DNA from: Neoroseomonas alkaliterrae
Lineage (GTDB): Bacteria; Pseudomonadota; Alphaproteobacteria; Acetobacterales; Acetobacteraceae
Direction of reading: 5' to 3'
DNA length: 63,551 bases
Assembly: GCF_014199195.1 (NCBI RefSeq)
Contig: NZ_JACIJE010000016.1
Coordinates: forward strand, 1 to 63,551
Every line of letters starts with the position of its first letter. The stretch's first letter is position 1. Made by a program: the position numbers and the translations under genes. Under the pieces are notes generated by a model, which did no database searches, was not told the DNA's origin, and saw only the letters and a program-made list of their open reading frames with translations. Of the stretch, positions 8,622 through 17,628 are shown piece by piece.

Positions 8622-9457
8622 TGCCGCTGCGCATCGTCACCGCCGACGAGCGTCTCTCCGCCGCGGCGAACAAGACCACCATGGCGCTGTTCGGCCCGAG
8701 CGGCGTCGGCAAGACCACGCTGGTGAAGACGCTTCCGCACGAGACCACGCTCTGCGTGGATCTCGAGGCCGGCATGAAGTCCGTCCAGGACTGGCCCGGC
8801 GACAGCATCCCGATCCGCTGCTTCGAGGACGCGATCGACCTCGCCTGCCTGATCGGGGGCGTGAACCCGGCCGCCGATCCGAACGGCTACTTCTCGGCCG
8901 CCCACCACCAGCATCTGGTCGCCGCGCATCCCGACTTGGTCCGGCTGCTCGCCGGCAAGAGCATCGTCTTCCTCGACAGCATCACCGACCTGACCCGGCA
9001 AGCGATGGCGTGGGCGAAGACGCGGCCTGAGGCCTTCTCCGACCGCACCGGCAAGCCCGACACGCGCGGCGCCTACGGCCTGATGGCGCGCGAAGTGATC
9101 GGGTTGCTGAAGCACCTGCAGCACGCCCCGGGCAAGAGCCTGATCATGGTCGGCATCCTGGAACGTGTGACCGATGACCTCGGGCGCGTCTCCTGGCAGC
9201 CGCAGATGGAGGGCGGCAAGGCCGGCCGCGAGCTCCCCGGCATCGTCGACCAGGTGGTCTCCATGGCGCTGTTCTCGCGCGATGCGCAGGGCGCGCCGGT
9301 GCACGACCCGGAGCGCGGCACCGAGCGCCGCCTCGTCTGCCGCACGGCGAACAGCTTCGGCCTGCCGGCCAAGGACCGCTCGGGCCGGCTGGACGAGACC
9401 GAGCCGCCCGACCTCGCCGCCCTCCTCCGCAAGATCAACCTCGCCCCCAGGAGCTGA
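8621..9457 (+). CDS. Sak4-like RecA-fold ATPase
   Basis: This is a phage single-strand-annealing or recombination ATPase of the Sak4/AAA_24 type. The Walker A is GPSGVGKT at residues 25-32, the Walker B IVFLDS near residue 117, and the fold is a single RecA core of 278 residues. Such proteins load on ssDNA and promote strand annealing together with a phage SSB. The next gene encodes a candidate ssDNA-binding partner and is spaced by only a few bases with an AGGAG site, which supports the pairing. Confidence 0.8.
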   Translation: MPLRIVTADERLSAAANKTTMALFGPSGVGKTTLVKTLPHETTLCVDLEAGMKSVQDWPGDSIPIRCFEDAIDLACLIGGVNPAADPNGYFSAAHHQHLVAAHPDLVRLLAGKSIVFLDSITDLTRQAMAWAKTRPEAFSDRTGKPDTRGAYGLMAREVIGLLKHLQHAPGKSLIMVGILERVTDDLGRVSWQPQMEGGKAGRELPGIVDQVVSMALFSRDAQGAPVHDPERGTERRLVCRTANSFGLPAKDRSGRLDETEPPDLAALLRKINLAPRS

Positions 9458-9460
9458 CGC

Positions 9461-10192
9461 ATGACCTTCGACATGAACGACGCCGAGCTGCCGCGCGGCA
9501 CCGACCTCATCCCGGACGGCAGCTTCGTGAAGCTGCGCATGGAGATCCGCAAGGGCGGCATCGACGGCGCCAGCCCCTTCGACCGGGAGTTGCTCAAGGC
9601 GGCGAAGACCCCCGGCAGCGACGTGCGCATGCTCGACTGCGAGTTCACCGTGGTTGCGGGCCCGCACAGCAAGCGGAAGCTCTGGCAGAGCTTCACGGTC
9701 GCCGGCGGCAAGGTCGACGAGCAGGGTGTCTCCATCGGCTGGAAGATCTCGAAGGGGATGTTCCGCGCGATGATCGACAGCGCGCTCGGTCTCGATCCGC
9801 ACGACATGAGCGAGGCGGCGAAGGCCAAGCGGATCCTGCGCGGCCTCGCCGACCTCAACGGCATCACCTTCGCCGCGAAACTCCGCGTCGAGCCGGCCAA
9901 CGATCCCCGCTACGGCGACAACAACCGGATTGACCGGGTGGTGCTGCCGGGCGAGGCGGAATACCCACGCATCATGGCGGGCGAGGCGCTGGCGCCGCAG
10001 CCGAGCCAGCGCGCGGCGCGACAGCCGGCGGCCGGCAACACCCCGTCGGCCTGGGGTGGCACCGCGGCGCCGGCGTCCGCCGCGCCTGCGGCCCGGGTCT
10101 GGGAGCGCCCCGCCGCGACGCCGCCCGCCCAGCCCCCCGCTCCGCCCGCCCAGGCCCCGCTCGCCGGCGGCCCGACCTGGCTGAACGGTTGA
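9461..10192 (+). CDS. Putative phage ssDNA-binding protein
   Basis: The 243-residue product has a folded N-terminal region of about 165 residues (motifs KRKLWQSFTVAGG and DLNGITFAAKL) and a long disordered tail rich in Ala, Pro and Gln ending in GGPTWLNG. This architecture of a compact domain plus flexible tail fits phage SSB-like proteins that partner Sak4 ATPases, though the acidic tip of bacterial SSB is absent. The ATG at 9461 has an AGGAG 7 nt upstream. Assignment rests on context and architecture. Confidence 0.55.
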   Translation: MTFDMNDAELPRGTDLIPDGSFVKLRMEIRKGGIDGASPFDRELLKAAKTPGSDVRMLDCEFTVVAGPHSKRKLWQSFTVAGGKVDEQGVSIGWKISKGMFRAMIDSALGLDPHDMSEAAKAKRILRGLADLNGITFAAKLRVEPANDPRYGDNNRIDRVVLPGEAEYPRIMAGEALAPQPSQRAARQPAAGNTPSAWGGTAAPASAAPAARVWERPAATPPAQPPAPPAQAPLAGGPTWLNG

Positions 10193-10199
10193 TGGCGGG

Positions 10200-10655
10200 A
10201 TGGCACGACGCCGCTGGGGCCAGTCCCGGCCGCGGGCAGCGCCCGCCGCAGCGCCAGCGTCCCTGCCGCGCTGCACGCCCGAGGACCAGGTCCGGCGCCT
10301 GGTCTGCGGGCTGTGCGGCCGCGAGGCGAAGGGCTTCGGCTATGTGCACGGGCTGCGCTTCGGCGAGTTCCCGCACCACCGCTTCTGCAGCATGGCCTGC
10401 TGCGAGGCGGGCGGCGCGCTGGCGCGGAGGTCCAACGGCGTGATCGACAAGACGCCGATGGAGTCTCGCGCGATCAAGGACGCGCGCCGCCCCCTCGCCG
10501 AGGTGCTGCGGGAGCTCGGGCTGCTCGCACCCTTCCACGACCGCAGCGCGACGGAGATCGACCTAATCATCGAGGCCTGCGTCGACGGCTTCCAGGCATC
10601 GATGCGGCGCCAGGCCGCCGAGCGCGATCCGCTCGACGACCCTATCCCCTTCTGA
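10200..10655 (+). CDS. Zinc-finger phage protein (DUF6511-like)
   Basis: A 151-residue protein with a four-cysteine zinc site: C36-x2-C39 (CGLCG) and C63-x3-C67 (CSMACC), separated by an aromatic and histidine-rich loop. The C-terminal half is helical and acidic. Similar proteins sit in alphaproteobacterial phage replication modules and are filed under DUF6511; I make that link from memory. It could be a DNA-binding adaptor in the replication complex. Confidence 0.6.
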   Translation: MARRRWGQSRPRAAPAAAPASLPRCTPEDQVRRLVCGLCGREAKGFGYVHGLRFGEFPHHRFCSMACCEAGGALARRSNGVIDKTPMESRAIKDARRPLAEVLRELGLLAPFHDRSATEIDLIIEACVDGFQASMRRQAAERDPLDDPIPF

Positions 10656-10656
10656 G

Positions 10657-11439
10657 GTGACGGTGCTGCTCGACCTGAACCACGGCTCCGGCGCGGTCTA
10701 TGGGCGCCTCGACCACAGCCGCGAAGGCGCCGTCGCCGTGACGGTGCGCGTGAACGCCGCGATCGACGCTGCCCTGCTCGTACGCCATCGCCGGCAGGTG
10801 CCGCGCGACTACCTCGGCGGCAGCCGTGTTGGCGAGCCCTGCGCCCGCAAGCTCGTCTACGAGATCACGCACGCGCCGAAGGACCGCGACTTCGACGCCG
10901 ACATCCTTCGGGTCTTCGACGCCGGCCACCAGTTCGAGGCGCTGTCCATCAGGTGGCTCCGCCTTGCAGGCTTCGACCTGCGCGACCGTGGCCCGGATGG
11001 AGGCCAGATCGGCTTCGTGGCGGCAGGCGGGCGACTGCGCGGCCACGCGGATGGCGTGATCGTCGCCGGCCCCGAGGTCGGCGTCGCCTGGCCTGCGCTG
11101 TGGGAGCACAAGGCGCTCGGCCAGAAATCCTGGACCGACCTGGTGAAGCGCGGGCTGCGCCTGTCGAAGCCGATCTACTTCGCGCAGGTGCAGCTCTACA
11201 TGGCGTACCTCGAGCTCGAGGTGGCGCTGCTGACGGCACTGAACCGCGACACGCTGGCGCTGCACCACGAGGCGGTGCCCTTCGACGCCGCAGAAGCGCA
11301 GCGGCTCTCCGACCATGCCGTCGACATCTTGCGCGCCGCCGATGCCGGTGAGCTGCCGCCGCGCATCGCGAAGGCCGCCGACTTCTATCTCTGCCGCCTG
11401 TGTCCCTACGCCACGCGCTGCTGGGAGACGCTCGCATGA
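10657..11439 (+). CDS. Cas4-like PD-(D/E)XK nuclease with Fe-S cysteines
   Basis: This is a RecB-family nuclease. Catalytic residues are visible as D132 (GHADGVI) and E150-x-K152 (LWEHKALG), in the expected order and spacing. One cysteine in the N-terminal part (C62, GEPCARKL) and three at the C-terminus (C246, C249, C255) match the four ligands of the 4Fe-4S cluster in Cas4/AddB-type nucleases. The start is GTG, directly after the preceding stop. It probably resects DNA ends for phage recombination with the Sak4 and RecD-like proteins; there is no CRISPR array, so a Cas4 adaptation role is not implied. Confidence 0.8.
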   Translation: MTVLLDLNHGSGAVYGRLDHSREGAVAVTVRVNAAIDAALLVRHRRQVPRDYLGGSRVGEPCARKLVYEITHAPKDRDFDADILRVFDAGHQFEALSIRWLRLAGFDLRDRGPDGGQIGFVAAGGRLRGHADGVIVAGPEVGVAWPALWEHKALGQKSWTDLVKRGLRLSKPIYFAQVQLYMAYLELEVALLTALNRDTLALHHEAVPFDAAEAQRLSDHAVDILRAADAGELPPRIAKAADFYLCRLCPYATRCWETLA

Positions 11440-12761
11440 GCGCCATCACGCCCTCCGACACGCAGCACCGGGCGATCGCCGCGATCAGGCACTGGTTCCA
11501 GAGCGAAGCCGACCGCAAGCAGGTCTTCCGCCTCTTCGGCTATGCCGGCACCGGCAAGTCCACCGTGCTGCGCTTCGCGCTGGAGGAGCTCGGCCTCGAG
11601 CACCACCGGGGCGGCGGGGACGGCGAGCCCTGCACGCCCGGCGTGGTCACCGCCACCTTCACCGGCAAGGCCGCGCTGGTGCTGCGACGCAAGGGCACGC
11701 CGGCGCGCACCATCCACAGCCTCATCTACTCCGTCATCGAGGCGACGGAGGAGGAGGTCGAGGCCGCCGAGAAGAAAATCGAGGAGGCCGTGGCACGGGC
11801 CCGGGGGCTGACCGGCTTCGAGCGCACCACGGCGGAGGCGACGATCGAGGCGATGCGCCAGGGCGTCGCCGATATGAAGCGCCCGCGCTTTGCGCTGAAC
11901 CCAAAGAGCGACGCCGCGCACGCGAAGCTGATCGTGCTCGACGAGGTGTCCATGGTCGGCGAGGAGATGGCGCGCGATCTGCTGAGCTTCGGCAAGCCGA
12001 TCCTCGTGCTCGGTGATCCCGGCCAGCTGCCACCGATCCAGGGCGAAGGCGCGTTCACCAAGGACGCGCCCGACATCATGCTGACGGAGATCCACCGCCA
12101 GGCGTCGGAGAGCGCCATCATCCGCCTCGCCACCATGGCCCGGCAGGGCGAGCCGATCGGCTTCGGGCGCTACGACGACCACGTCTGGAAGATGCGGAAG
12201 CTCGACGTGACTCCGGAGCAGGCGCTGCGCGGCGGCCAGGTGATCTGCGGCATGAACGCGACCCGGCTGCAGCTGAACAACGCCATGCGCCGCGCTGCCG
12301 GCTTCGGGGCCGGCGGATGGCTGCCCACGGGCCCGGGCGAGAAGATCATCTGCCTCAAGAACCAGAACGATCTCGGCCTTATCAACGGCATGTTCCTCAC
12401 CCTCTCCGACATCGTCGACGAGGGCAGCTACTACCTCTCGGCGGTGGTGACGGATGAGGACGGTAACCGCATCGGCGCCCCCCAGGCGGATGGCAGCCGC
12501 GGTCGGCTCCGCATCTACAAGGGCCACTTCGAGGACCACGTCGCCTTCGACAAGGGTCGCCACGACCGGGACTGGAAGCTGAAGAAGGGGCTGACCGAGG
12601 CGACCTTCGGCTGGGCCATCACCGGGCACAAATCGCAGGGCTCGCAATGGGAGAACGTGGTCGTCTGGGATGACGGGCTCGGGCGGACCGAGCTCGACCG
12701 GCGCCGCTGGCTCTACACCGTCATCACGCGCGCCGAGCAGGGGCTGGTGATCCTGGCATGA
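11436..12761 (+). CDS. RecD-like SF1 DNA helicase
   Basis: An ATP-dependent 5'-3' helicase of the RecD/Dda type. Walker A is GYAGTGKS at residues 35-42, Walker B LIVLDEVSMV near residue 170, motif III is GDPGQLPPI, and the C-terminal UvrD_C_2-like block has ITGHKSQGSQW and the arginine region VITRAEQG. The ATG overlaps the nuclease stop as ATGA, so start at 11436 is preferred to an in-frame ATG 36 nt upstream. At 441 residues it is a compact phage version and probably unwinds DNA at replication forks. Confidence 0.88.
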   Translation: MSAITPSDTQHRAIAAIRHWFQSEADRKQVFRLFGYAGTGKSTVLRFALEELGLEHHRGGGDGEPCTPGVVTATFTGKAALVLRRKGTPARTIHSLIYSVIEATEEEVEAAEKKIEEAVARARGLTGFERTTAEATIEAMRQGVADMKRPRFALNPKSDAAHAKLIVLDEVSMVGEEMARDLLSFGKPILVLGDPGQLPPIQGEGAFTKDAPDIMLTEIHRQASESAIIRLATMARQGEPIGFGRYDDHVWKMRKLDVTPEQALRGGQVICGMNATRLQLNNAMRRAAGFGAGGWLPTGPGEKIICLKNQNDLGLINGMFLTLSDIVDEGSYYLSAVVTDEDGNRIGAPQADGSRGRLRIYKGHFEDHVAFDKGRHDRDWKLKKGLTEATFGWAITGHKSQGSQWENVVVWDDGLGRTELDRRRWLYTVITRAEQGLVILA

Positions 12762-15334
12762 CCGCGACCCCGATCGACCTGAACGATGCGGGCTTGGCGC
12801 CGGTCCGGCACGACCTGGCGGAGGTGCGGCGGCGGCTCGCGGACACCGCGAAGGAATGGCTGCCGGCGCTGTTCCCGAACGCCCGGCGCGCCCCGGACGG
12901 CCGGACGCTGCGGTGCGCGGATCTCTCGGGTCGTGCGCCCCGCGGCGAGGGCTCCTGCGTGATCCACCTGGAAGGGCGCTTTGCGGGGTGGGGGTTCGAC
13001 CACGCCACCGGCGAGAGCGCCGGACCGATCGATATGGTCTACCACGCGACCGGTGCGCCGGAGCCGCGGCTGTTCGACGAGGCGGCGAGGCTGGCGCGCA
13101 TGGACAGCCCGGCGCCGCCCGCACGCGCTGCGGAGCCGCGGCCGGACCACAGCCACGAGGTCGCGCGCATCCTTGCCGGCTGTGCCCCGCTCGCGGGCTC
13201 GCCCGCCGAGGCCTACCTCAGCGGACGCGGGCTCGCCCCGCCCGACAGCCCCGATCTGCTGTTTCACCCTGACCTGGCTGACTTCGAGAGCCGGCGCGGC
13301 TGGCCCGGGATGGTCGCCATCGTCCGCGACGCCGCAGGCGAGCCCACGGGCGGCATCCACCGCACCTATCTGCTGGACGATGGATCCGGGAAGGCGCCGC
13401 CGGGGAAGAAGATGCTCGGGCCGGTCGCCGGCGGCGCGGTGCGGCTCGCGCCCACGCGCGAGGACGGGCGGATCGGCGTGGCGGAGGGGATCGAGACCGC
13501 GCTCGCCGCCATGGCTCTGTTCGGTGTCGCCACCATGGCGGCGCTCTCGGCCGACGGGCTGCGGCGCTGGCAGTGGCCGGAGGGAACCCGCCACGTCACC
13601 ATCTTCGCCGATGCCGGGCATGCCGGGATGCAGGCCGCGGCGACGCTGGCAGATCGGCTGAACGTCGCGGACATCCCCTCGCGCATCGTCGCTCCGCTGC
13701 ATGGCGACGACTTCAACGACGACCTGCGTCGCGGGGCGACCGCCGCCGACTACGAGCAGGCGGCTGGCGGGGAGCCGAAAGCGCCCGCCACCGCGGCGGC
13801 GCCCGCGACGGTGGAAGAGCTGCTCGCCGCCGCCTCCAGCCTCACCCGCCCGCCTGACTCCGAGCCCCTCGCAGACCTGCTGGGCCGGCTGGCCCTGGCG
13901 CGCCTCGATCCCCTCCCGGAGCGCCAAGTCCTCGCCGCGGTGAAGACCGCGACCGGCATCGCTGTCTCCATCCTGGAGAAGCAGCTGGTCGAGCTACGCC
14001 GACGGGTGAACGCGACCGGCGACGTCCGCCGCGCGCCCGTCCGGCCGCCGTGGGCCTCGCTGCTGCGGATCGACGCCGGCGGCGCGCCGGAGCGCAACGA
14101 GGCCAACGTCATCACGGCGCTGTCGCTCGACGCCGCCTTCACCGGCGCGCTGATGTTCGACGAGTTCAGCCAGGAAATCATCGTCGCCCGGGCGCTGCCC
14201 TGGGATCCGGCAGGCACGGTGCACCTCCGCCCCTGGGGTGAGGCCGACGACGTGCGCTGCGCCGAATGGCTGCAGCGGCACGAGATCAATGTCCCGCCCG
14301 TCGTGGTCGGCCGCAGCGTCGTCGCCGTGTCGCGCAACATCCGCATCCACCCGGTGCGCGACTACCTCGAAGCGCTGGCCTGGGACGGCACGTCGCGCCT
14401 CGACACCTGGGCCGTCGCCTATCTCGGCGCCGAGGACACGCCGCTCCACCGGAGCATGGCCGCGCTGTGGATGGTCTCCGCTGTCGCGCGGATCATGCAG
14501 CCTGGCTGCAAGGCCGACCACATGCTGATCCTGGAGGGGCCACAGGGCATCCGGAAGTCGACCGCCCTGAAGGTGCTCGCCTCCGAGCCCTGGTTCACGG
14601 ACGAGCTCGCAGAGCTCGGCTCGAAAGACGCAGCGCAGCAGATGCGCGGCATCTGGATCATCGAGATGGCGGAGCTCGACGCCATCGGCCAGGCGGACGT
14701 GTCGCGCATCAAGGCCTTCCTCAGCCGCACCACGGACCGCTACCGGCCGCCCTACGAGCGCTACGTCGTTACCGTCCCCAGGCAATGCGTCTTCGCCGGC
14801 ACGGTGAACCCGGACACCTATCTGCGCGACGAGACCGGCAACCGGCGCTTCTGGCCGCTGCGCTGCGGCGACATCGACCTCGAGGGCCTGCGGCGCGACC
14901 GCGACCAGCTCTGGGCCGAGGCCGTCGCGCGCTACCGCGCCGGCGCGCCATGGTGGATCGAGGACCGGGCGCTGGTGGCCGAGGCCAGCGCGGCGCAGGA
15001 GGCGCGCTACCAGGGCGACGCCTGGGACGCGCGGATCGAGCGCTGGCTCGTCTCCGAGCGCAAGCCGGTGAATGTCGGCGTCGGACACTTCGAGGACTGG
15101 CAGGAGCGCTTCGTGCCGCGGGCGAAGCCGCTGACCGACGTCTCGATCGGCGAGGTGCTGGAGCAGGCACTCGGCATCGAAGCGGCGAAGTGGACGAAGG
15201 GCGACCAGATGCGCGTGGGCGCCTACCTCAAGGCGAAGAAGTGGGAGCGCTACAAGACGACCGGCTCCGCCAAGGACGGCGTCGCTCGCGAATGGCGCTA
15301 CCGCCGGCCCTCCCCGTCAGAGGAGGGCGCGTGA
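12758..15334 (+). CDS. Toprim primase fused to VirE/VapE-type helicase
   Basis: This 858-residue replication protein combines a primase-like N-terminus with an SF3-like ATPase. Residues 1-110 form a zinc-free primase entry domain; a Toprim domain (about 235-310) shows the glutamate in VAEGIETAL and the acidic DAGHAG motif. The VirE/VapE domain (about 500-800) has the Walker A GPQGIRKS near 594 and the Walker B IIEMAELD. Such proteins prime and unwind phage or plasmid origins. The gene overlaps the helicase by ATGA and is followed directly by the GTGGGAC repeat cluster, which makes that cluster a likely origin. Confidence 0.85.
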   Translation: MTATPIDLNDAGLAPVRHDLAEVRRRLADTAKEWLPALFPNARRAPDGRTLRCADLSGRAPRGEGSCVIHLEGRFAGWGFDHATGESAGPIDMVYHATGAPEPRLFDEAARLARMDSPAPPARAAEPRPDHSHEVARILAGCAPLAGSPAEAYLSGRGLAPPDSPDLLFHPDLADFESRRGWPGMVAIVRDAAGEPTGGIHRTYLLDDGSGKAPPGKKMLGPVAGGAVRLAPTREDGRIGVAEGIETALAAMALFGVATMAALSADGLRRWQWPEGTRHVTIFADAGHAGMQAAATLADRLNVADIPSRIVAPLHGDDFNDDLRRGATAADYEQAAGGEPKAPATAAAPATVEELLAAASSLTRPPDSEPLADLLGRLALARLDPLPERQVLAAVKTATGIAVSILEKQLVELRRRVNATGDVRRAPVRPPWASLLRIDAGGAPERNEANVITALSLDAAFTGALMFDEFSQEIIVARALPWDPAGTVHLRPWGEADDVRCAEWLQRHEINVPPVVVGRSVVAVSRNIRIHPVRDYLEALAWDGTSRLDTWAVAYLGAEDTPLHRSMAALWMVSAVARIMQPGCKADHMLILEGPQGIRKSTALKVLASEPWFTDELAELGSKDAAQQMRGIWIIEMAELDAIGQADVSRIKAFLSRTTDRYRPPYERYVVTVPRQCVFAGTVNPDTYLRDETGNRRFWPLRCGDIDLEGLRRDRDQLWAEAVARYRAGAPWWIEDRALVAEASAAQEARYQGDAWDARIERWLVSERKPVNVGVGHFEDWQERFVPRAKPLTDVSIGEVLEQALGIEAAKWTKGDQMRVGAYLKAKKWERYKTTGSAKDGVAREWRYRRPSPSEEGA

Positions 15335-15367
15335 TGTCCCTCCGGCACCTCGCTTGGCCGCCGTTCT

Positions 15368-15656
15368 GTCCCACTGTCCCACCTCGACGATTTCCGCCGG
15401 CGAAGTGGGACACGCGCAAGCCCAGCTTTTCAGCGGGTTTCCGAGCGGCTGTCCCACTGTCCCACCTGTCCCACCTACTCCTTAGAGCTATACGCGAAGG
15501 GTGTGATGGGTTGGGACATACATTTTCCTATACGGGCTTAGGCGGGCCGTCCTGGAGTGGGACGGGTGGGACAAGGCCGCGCAAATATATGAATTCGAAC
15601 GTATTTCGCCGTCCCACTTCGGTCGCAGGGGTGGGACGAGGCGGGACGGGTGGGAC
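15368..15656. repeat. GTGGGAC iteron-like cluster, candidate replication origin
   Basis: Within 289 bp the heptamer GTGGGAC or its complement GTCCCAC occurs 11 times exactly: complement at 15368, 15376, 15451, 15459, 15468 and 15611; direct at 15405, 15557, 15566, 15631 and 15650. Near copies start at 15511 and 15641. Neighbouring copies are 8-9 bp apart. The left set is mostly one orientation, the right set the other, and 15459-15474 can pair with 15557-15572 with one mismatch. Between them lies DNA that is unusually AT-rich for this window (15480-15540, 15580-15605). The stretch 15335-15800 has no convincing gene. Iterons, a meltable region and the adjacent primase gene suggest an origin. 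Confidence 0.6.
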
Positions 15657-15800
15657 GTCCCGGCGCTCCCGCTCAGCGCATCGAGCCACCGGTCCGCCCA
15701 GACCAGCAGCGCGCCCCCTGAAGCCGGGCAGCGACGGCGAGCTCCGCCAAGAACCGCGCCGTCGCCGCCCTCACCACGACGATCCCCTCTCGGAGACCCC

Positions 15801-16349
15801 ATGGCTTCCGTGACTCTCCCCATGCCCACCGCCGGCGCAAGCGGCCCGCCCCTCGCGGCACCGCTGCCAGTCGCGCTCGGCCGACCCGCCATCCTCGCGC
15901 TCGACCTCGGGACCACGACTGGATGGGCGCTGCGCGGCCAGGACGGCGGCATCACCTCCGGCACCGTCACCTTCCGTCCCAGCCGCTTCGAGGGCGGCGG
16001 CATGCGGTATCTCCGCTTCCGCGGCTGGCTCGGCGAGCTGGCCGCGCTCACCGGCGGCCTCACGCGCATCGCCTTCGAGGAGGTGCGCTCCCACGCCGGC
16101 ACCGATGCCGCGCATCTCTACGGCGGCTTCCTCGCCCACCTCTCTGCCTGGTGCGAGGAACGCGGCATCGCCTACGAGGGCGTGCCCGTCGCCACCATCA
16201 AGCGCTTCGCGACGGGCAAGGGCAACGCCGACAAGGCTGCGATGATCGCGGCCATGCGCGCCCGCGGCTTCGCGCCGGCCGACGACAACGAGGCCGACGC
16301 GCTCGCCATCCTGCTCTGGCTCACCGACGCACAGGGAGGCCGCGCATGA
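15801..16349 (+). CDS. RuvC-like Holliday junction resolvase
   Basis: This is an RNase H-fold endonuclease related to RuvC, which resolves four-way junctions. The acidic residues are in place: D35 in ALDLGTTTG, E93/E94 in AFEEVRS, and the C-terminal D161/D162 and D166 in DDNEADALAI. The 182-residue length is usual, with a short proline-rich N-terminal extension. A GGAGA lies just upstream of the ATG at 15801. It should process recombination intermediates or branched DNA before packaging. Confidence 0.85.
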   Translation: MASVTLPMPTAGASGPPLAAPLPVALGRPAILALDLGTTTGWALRGQDGGITSGTVTFRPSRFEGGGMRYLRFRGWLGELAALTGGLTRIAFEEVRSHAGTDAAHLYGGFLAHLSAWCEERGIAYEGVPVATIKRFATGKGNADKAAMIAAMRARGFAPADDNEADALAILLWLTDAQGGRA

Positions 16350-16573
16350 GCATGCACGGCGCACCCTCGCTCGCGCGAAGCCCGATCGCCCGACTGCGCA
16401 GCCCGACCAGCGAGCCCGAGTTGACCGCCATGCGCGCGGCCGCCTGGCACCGCCAGGGCGTCGTCGTGATCCCGATCGACGAGATCACCGATCCCTGGCT
16501 GCGCCAGGCGATCACCAACGAAGCCAACCGCCGCTGGGGGCGGCGCAATGGGGAGAACAGCCATGGCCGGTAA
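16346..16573 (+). CDS. Small phage protein, 75 aa
   Basis: The 75-residue protein has the conserved-looking phrase AAAWHRQGVVVIPIDEITDPWLRQAI, shown here in part only as WHRQGVVVIPIDEI, typical of short genes that follow the RuvC-like gene in related prophages. Its ATG overlaps the resolvase stop as ATGA and its end overlaps the next gene by 11 nt, so it is clearly in the operon. No function is known. Confidence 0.7.
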   Translation: MSMHGAPSLARSPIARLRSPTSEPELTAMRAAAWHRQGVVVIPIDEITDPWLRQAITNEANRRWGRRNGENSHGR

Positions 16574-17120
16574 GCGGAAGGCTAAGCGGGTGACAGTGCC
16601 GTGCGAGGATCTGTCGAAGCCCTCGCCCTGGCGTCTTCAGCATGGCTGGTTCGACGAGGGCGTGCGCGGCAAGGATCCCGACACCGGCACGCCGATCCTG
16701 CACCGCCGCGCTGTCGACACCCTGGGCATGATGCTGGCGAACGGGACGATCACGCGGGAGATGCACGAGGCGGGCTGCATGTTCCGGACGGCGTTCCGCA
16801 CGGCCGCGCTCGACGGCATGCGCACCTCCGCCCTCCTGTACCTGCCCAGCAGCCAGGCGGGGCTGACCCTCAGCGAGCGCCAAGCCGCCGCACGGAGCCG
16901 GTTAGCCGAAGCGCTAGCCCTGCTCGGTGGTGCCGACAGCCCGGGCGGCAGCTGCCTCTGGCATGTGGTCGGCCTCGAGCACTCGCTGCGGGAATGGGCA
17001 ACCCACCGCGGCTGGTCCGGGCGGCCGGTCCACCACGTGCAGGCGCAGGGCATGCTGGTGGCCGCGCTCGGCGTACTCGCGGTGCACTACGGCTTGGTGC
17101 CGCGACGAACCGCGGCGTGA
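16563..17120 (+). CDS. DUF6456-like phage protein
   Basis: A 185-residue protein with a basic N-terminus and a helical core (HRRAVDTLGMMLANGTI; MHEAGCMFRTAFRTAAL) that resembles DUF6456 regulators of Alphaproteobacteria. The ATG at 16563 is preferred to 16548 because GGGGAG stands 7 nt before it. It closes the rightward early operon, converging on the TacAT pair 5 bp away. A DNA-binding or regulatory role is possible from the family setting but is not shown by any motif. Confidence 0.55.
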   Translation: MAGKRKAKRVTVPCEDLSKPSPWRLQHGWFDEGVRGKDPDTGTPILHRRAVDTLGMMLANGTITREMHEAGCMFRTAFRTAALDGMRTSALLYLPSSQAGLTLSERQAAARSRLAEALALLGGADSPGGSCLWHVVGLEHSLREWATHRGWSGRPVHHVQAQGMLVAALGVLAVHYGLVPRRTAA

Positions 17121-17124
17121 GGGA

Positions 17125-17628
17125 TCAGCCAAGCGCCGCGCGCAAATCCGTCAGTGTCGCCATCAACACCATGGGGTCAATTGGCGAGACCACGAAGCCG
17201 CAGGACAGGTAGAAGCCCTGCGCTGTCGGGTTCAGCGCCTGGACCAGAAGCCCCCGCATGGCGAGCGCCTCGCTCGCCTGCAGCGTGCGCAGCACCGCAT
17301 CGCGCAGCAGGGCACGCCCGATCCCCTGGCCCTGTACGCTGCGATCGACGGCAAGACGCCCCAGCACGGCCATCGGGATTGGGTCGGGCATGTTACGACG
17401 AACGCGACCAGGCGCCGCGGTCACCGCGACGGCTCCCGCCGCGAGGCAATAGTAGCCGACCACGAAGGAACCCCGGCACACGACGAAGGTGCGCGACGCC
17501 CCGGCGGCCTGGTTCGCGCGAGCGCGCTTGCGCAGCCACTCGTCAAGCGAGGGCTCGCCGCTGTCGAACAGCGTCAGCTCATGCGTGTCGTCGAGTGGTG
17601 CCGGGGCGCTGAGCCGGCCGGCACTCAT
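17125..17628 (-). CDS. GNAT toxin, TacT type
   Basis: This GNAT acetyltransferase of 167 residues has the marks of TacT-like toxins, which acetylate aminoacyl-tRNA and halt translation: an N-terminal HELTLFDSGEPSLDEWL segment, the acceptor-side GYYCLAAG strand, LGRLAVDRSVQGQGIGRAL (the acetyl-CoA loop Q/RxxGxG/A) and a C-terminal FYLSCGF. The ATG at 17628 overlaps the antitoxin stop as ATGA, although an ATG two codons earlier is also possible. The order antitoxin then toxin with overlap is standard for DUF1778-GNAT modules. Confidence 0.85.
   Translation of the reverse strand: MSAGRLSAPAPLDDTHELTLFDSGEPSLDEWLRKRARANQAAGASRTFVVCRGSFVVGYYCLAAGAVAVTAAPGRVRRNMPDPIPMAVLGRLAVDRSVQGQGIGRALLRDAVLRTLQASEALAMRGLLVQALNPTAQGFYLSCGFVVSPIDPMVLMATLTDLRAALG

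Noticed and set aside
15368..15656. CRISPR array
   Set aside because: The repeats are only 7 bp, occur in both orientations and have 1-2 bp spacing within groups, so there are no spacers. No cas operon is near; the Cas4-like gene belongs to the phage module.
15335..15800. Open frame through the GTGGGAC cluster as a gene
   Set aside because: The translation is a run of Pro, Ser, Thr and Gly repeats generated by the heptamers, without a good start. The DNA repeat explains it better.
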